Positions 60,113-64,000 of a stretch of 64,000 nucleotides of DNA are shown here, one piece after another (the first letter of the stretch is position 1; every line of letters begins with the position of its first letter). The DNA is from Sympetrum striolatum (Eukaryota > Arthropoda > Insecta > Odonata > Libellulidae). The notes beneath the pieces were generated by a model, which had not been told where the DNA came from, made no database searches, and was given only the letters and a program-made list of their open reading frames with translations. Made by a program: the position numbers and the translations under genes. The DNA lies in the NCBI GenBank assembly GCA_947579665.1, contig OX388345.1, positions 61,061,454-61,125,453 of the forward strand. The letters run 5' to 3'.

Positions 60113-63100
60113 TGGCATAATCAATTTAATATCAGTTAATATTATATAAAATTGCAAGAATATCTTCGCATCAAATTTTTATATATCCACTATTAAAATT
60201 ATTGATTTAAAACACGCTAGAAGATAATTCAAGAATTTGACTGAAATAAGCCATTTTGGCAAATGCTTGCTGTTATATTAAATTTAGCATGCATTCAAAT
60301 CTTCCTGAAATAGAAATTGAAAGAAATTATCGTTTTCTCAATCGAAAAATGTCAGTATTTAAATATTCGTCGTATCATAATCGTATGCATGCAACATTTC
60401 CATTCTTTATTTTGCCGTTGCTGCAGAGGGAAGACTGCGTAAAGTACGTCAGAATGAATGTTTTTTGTCACTCCTGGATGGTAAAATTCCCCACTGAACG
60501 GATGTTGTGAAACTCACTCGTCCAAAATAAATTCTGCCTGGATAACAAGTTTAACGGTCTCCATTCCATCTTCACACACTCTGAAGAGTGCATATAAATA
60601 ATGCATATTATCATCGCAACCTTCAGCGTTGAAGCAGGAGATATATCGAGCTATGTATACAATCGAAAGCCATCACAAAATAATTCGATAATTAGAATTG
60701 TAAATATTAGTTACGTGTCCATAGCGTAAATACCATATCACTAATTTAAATGCCATTTTTTCATTATGAAAATATTATTCATATTCCTATTTCCAATTAA
60801 TGCCTAAACTTAATTTAAAGATATAGTAGTAATATTTTAGCCGCTGGGGTAAATTGAATTGTACAATTTTTATATTACCTAATGTTTGAAATGTATATCA
60901 CCATTCAATCTTCAATTTCGTTGGTAACTTTATAGTGATTGACTTCTCTTGGTACATAGTATTATTTTAATGTAATATTATCATTTTTACTCTCTAAATG
61001 TATTATTGTCTCTTATGTTAGATTCCGAACAGAAAACAAATATCTAATGAAACTATACACTCACATTTACTTATAGTATTTAAAAATGATATTATTTGAA
61101 TAAGTCCCAAAGGTCAAGTATGAGAAAACCGCAATACACGATCAAGAAGCAACATTTCGAAATCTTGAATATCTGCAGGAAGGACCTTTCCCAATGATTT
61201 CACGCATCATTTACTTGCTTGTTTTGAATTCAATCTTACCGAAGTAGACGTATGCGACAGAACTTTCCTTCACTTTCCATGGCTTCCTTTCACTTTCCCC
61301 CCCACTTTTCCAATCGACTCTCTCCACCCTGGGTTTTCCCTTCAGGAGCCATTTCCATTGGCGGAATGGAATAAATAGGCACACGCTTTTCGTTCTTCTT
61401 ATTCACCGCAAAAAAAGTCCTCGTGACCGAGACGGAATATAACTTTTCCGGCGTATCAAGAATCGATGAATCTTTTTCCCAATCTAACTTTGTCTGCTTT
61501 GTAAACAAACCTGGCTTGGATATCTGATTGAAAAATGGTAAGACCCTTCTCCACGAGCTTGGGATACAACAATAACATTGTCCCAATATATTCCTATCCA
61601 CCATTAGCAACTCCTGTCATTGCTACTATTCCTTTTCATCCTATATATCTAGCATACTCAATTGTATTCATATTAATAAAAAGATTTCTCTTCTTACGAG
61701 GACTCCTGTAGATAATAATTGGGATATTATGCTGCTGCCATACAATAAAATCTTTCCACAGGATTGCATGGCTTGATGTAAATAAGTCGTTCGGAGTATT
61801 TAAAAGTAATAACTATGATTGAGATCGGTTATTAATATTTAATGTATATTTAAAGAAGTTCGGAGGGATTCAGAATCAAATTTTCTACTAAGAATATATT
61901 GCTGTCCGTCACAATATCTGCTTATATATGTTAGGAAGCTTCTAGTTAAGGAAAGCCACAATTGATTTGCAATTTAAATTAGTGTAACGGACCAAATTCA
62001 ATCACGCAAAATTAAGGCTATAGTTTATAATTCTCCGTAATATATTACAATTGCATTTCAAGAAGATATAAAGAAATATCTTGTGCAGAGATTCATAAAT
62101 CTTCTTTGTAAGTGAGAATGTTTTGAATTTCAATAATAATGGAGTCTTGTAATCGAAACTGTAAATATATGCAATTGTATTATTTCTTTTTAGCATATTA
62201 CCAGCTTACAAACAGATAAATATGAACGCCTGCTCTCGTATTGTTACCTCAACTTCTATTTTTGGGATCCTTTCTCCATCTGCGAGTTACAATTTAAATC
62301 TAATCATAAGTACTTTTCAAAAAGCTTTGGTGGAGCAGTCATTACTGCCATAAGCTGTCTCCGAGCTTCTCCATCTGCTACTAACAAGCCTTGATAAACT
62401 TGTTTGAAAGTATTTCACTAATTCAAATGTCTTGTTTGGAAACATTTCACATTATTACTCTATACAATGATATACTTTCTACGGCTATCTCATCCTTGGA
62501 AACTCATACGGTCGTCAGAAGCTGAAACGAAGCATCGTGCTACTACACCAGTGAGGAAGAGAAAAAAGGTAGGAATGTCGAAAGATAAGATGCCCGAATT
62601 CCGAGGCTTATAGAGCAAACTTTCTAAATAGGAGCCTTTTACCGAAGAATGTTTTCGAACATTTTTCTTCTCACTGCGCATTGCTTTCTCCTTGTGTTAT
62701 TTTTTGCCAGTATCTCTGACTTAGGATTCTCTCTCCGCCCCGCGATGGAAACAAACAACATGCCGGTTATTTTGAAAGAATAAAAATAATATCGCTTTTT
62801 CGTAATGTCCAATTTTTATGGCTAGAAAACATTGAGAACACTCGAATGACGGAACGTGAATAACTGAAGATAGAAAATAAGAAAGCAAATTCAATACCTC
62901 TTGATTCTTAAACTGTTTGCCAAAGAGACCATAAAGTAATTGGTAATGGACTTACTTTGTTGTAATGGCGAAGAACCTTTAGGTGATTTTATTGCTGCGT
63001 TATTAACATAGATGTATTTACGAAGAGAAAATAACTGGATTGGGCATGTTACAAGGAATAATAGTATGTTTCCCACATTCAAATTTCCTATATAGAGATA

Positions 63101-63930
63101 CATACATACATACTTTTGAGATAAGAAATCCTTTTCAATATTTATCTCACATGTATGAGTCATTTCATCCATATTTCACTTTATCTCGCCCCTTAATCAT
63201 TTCATTGCGGTTCCCATTTGCTATTTCTCCGCATATCTTCAGCAGCTCTTCCCCTCCTACTCCCTATTAAACTCCGCATCCCCTCTTTCATATGGAGCAT
63301 CTTTGCCCAATTTCAGCCCATCTTCCATTTTCTCATTTCGTCAACTGGTCACAATATCCAGATATGGACTGCACAGCTTTCCTCTAGCCATCCATGCGAG
63401 CGAATATTTCTGATATTTTCCTAGGGAAAGAATGATATTTGCTTCTGTTTTGGCATAGTTTGAGATATTCTTAATCTCACAGCAGATTTTTTGGTCACCT
63501 CTTTTAAATATGAACTGAAAAAATAAATTGATCCACCGCCATTCAGTACATTTCTCTTGAAAAATGAAATGGATGGCTCATTCTTTTCTCGCAATCTGTC
63601 ACTACTGAAATGATTTAGGTATCTTTTCGTATTTTTTACAAGTTTTACTTATATACATATATTAGAGATTCATATGAAAAATATCTGACTCCTTAATAAT
63701 ATTTACTTCAGCAAAGAGTACAAAATACTCCCCTAATTAAAGGAAAACGTATTTAGTTTCACAGTTACAATTTAAACATTAATCTAATTCATCTGAGTGT
63801 AAATATTAATTTGATGAGTACTGAGCAAGCAGTTCTGTCGAAAAATGCAACCAATTAAATTTCTTGATAAAAAGACACGATGCATAAAATCTTCAAATAT
63901 CTCCACCATAAACCCATTACTTCAACTATA
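60113..63930 (+). other. Unassigned DNA at window end
   Basis: AT-rich with GC-richer patches at 61.26-61.55 and 62.48-62.76 kb. The 106-codon minus frame at 61290-61610 contains no known motif. A possible 39-nt minus-strand exon (PKGSSPLQQ, then GTAAGT at about 62955) is too weak to call. Confidence 0.4.
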
Positions 63931-63964
63931 AATCCATCGTCCATCCATCCATCATCCATCCACC
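63931..63964 (+). repeat. Imperfect (TCCA)n microsatellite
   Basis: Repeated TCCA units with interruptions (CGT and TCA) close to the window end. Confidence 0.85.
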
Positions 63965-64000
63965 TTCCAGAACCTAATATATTATACAAAATATAGCATA

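Noticed and set aside
61290..61610. 106-codon minus-strand frame
   Set aside because: It looks more protein-like than most, but no domain or family resemblance and no flanking splice consensus was found, so it was not called.
1..64000. CRISPR arrays, bacterial operons, rRNA genes, telomeric repeats
   Set aside because: None seen. No regularly spaced repeat-spacer pattern, no ribosome-binding-site-led gene strings, no rRNA landmarks and no TTAGG arrays.

Overview
This window is AT-rich, gene-poor eukaryotic nuclear DNA. It most resembles an arthropod, probably an insect with a large, repeat-laden genome; the order cannot be determined from this sequence. The evidence is the mixture of small mobile-element relics: hAT-like and Tc1/mariner-like DNA transposons and MITEs, decayed non-LTR retrotransposons with a reverse-transcriptase C-terminal end, and a tRNA-derived SINE. 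There is also one nuclear-type tRNA-Ile gene, and bacterial gene organisation is absent. No intact host protein-coding gene can be supported. The longest reading frames (up to 163 codons) are mostly chance openings or mobile-element debris. The window is best read as intergenic DNA or the inside of one or more very long introns.

Layout. 1-5.3 kb: mostly featureless, with one striking splice signal at 3638 (an acceptor abutting a donor, then a 41-nt open segment and a second donor) and a GC-rich patch at 3.95-4.3 kb. 5.3-24.2 kb: a 9,459-bp segment present twice in direct tandem with no net length change and no difference at any landmark compared. The junction shares TGG with both outer boundaries. 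Each copy carries a 2,125-bp hAT-type foldback element with an 8-bp target-site duplication (CTGAGTAT), arms of about 730 bp and a frameshifted 3' piece of its transposase. Each copy also holds two decayed CR1/jockey-like LINE fragments, a 35-bp-arm hairpin, a GC-rich open stretch, and a LINE 3' end of another type whose 5' truncation coincides with the duplication boundary.

24.2-35 kb: AT-rich unique DNA with a possible small exon (28.83 kb), LINE scraps, a lone hAT-like end, a near-perfect 33-bp-arm hairpin and a 77-bp Tc1/mariner-like MITE. 35-45 kb: a tRNA-like sequence, a 275-bp local duplication, and a nested transposon cluster at 41.6-44.8 kb that includes a P/THAP-like transposase tail. 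45-64 kb: the best-preserved LINE fragment, further LINE tails, tRNA-Ile(AAU), a 243-bp mariner-like MITE, a tRNA-derived SINE and two speculative exons.

The most interesting items are the apparently identical tandem duplication with a LINE end at its breakpoint, the long-armed hAT foldback element, and the recursive-splice-like site. Element family names rest on remembered protein motifs, terminal repeats and target-site duplications; no database search was possible.
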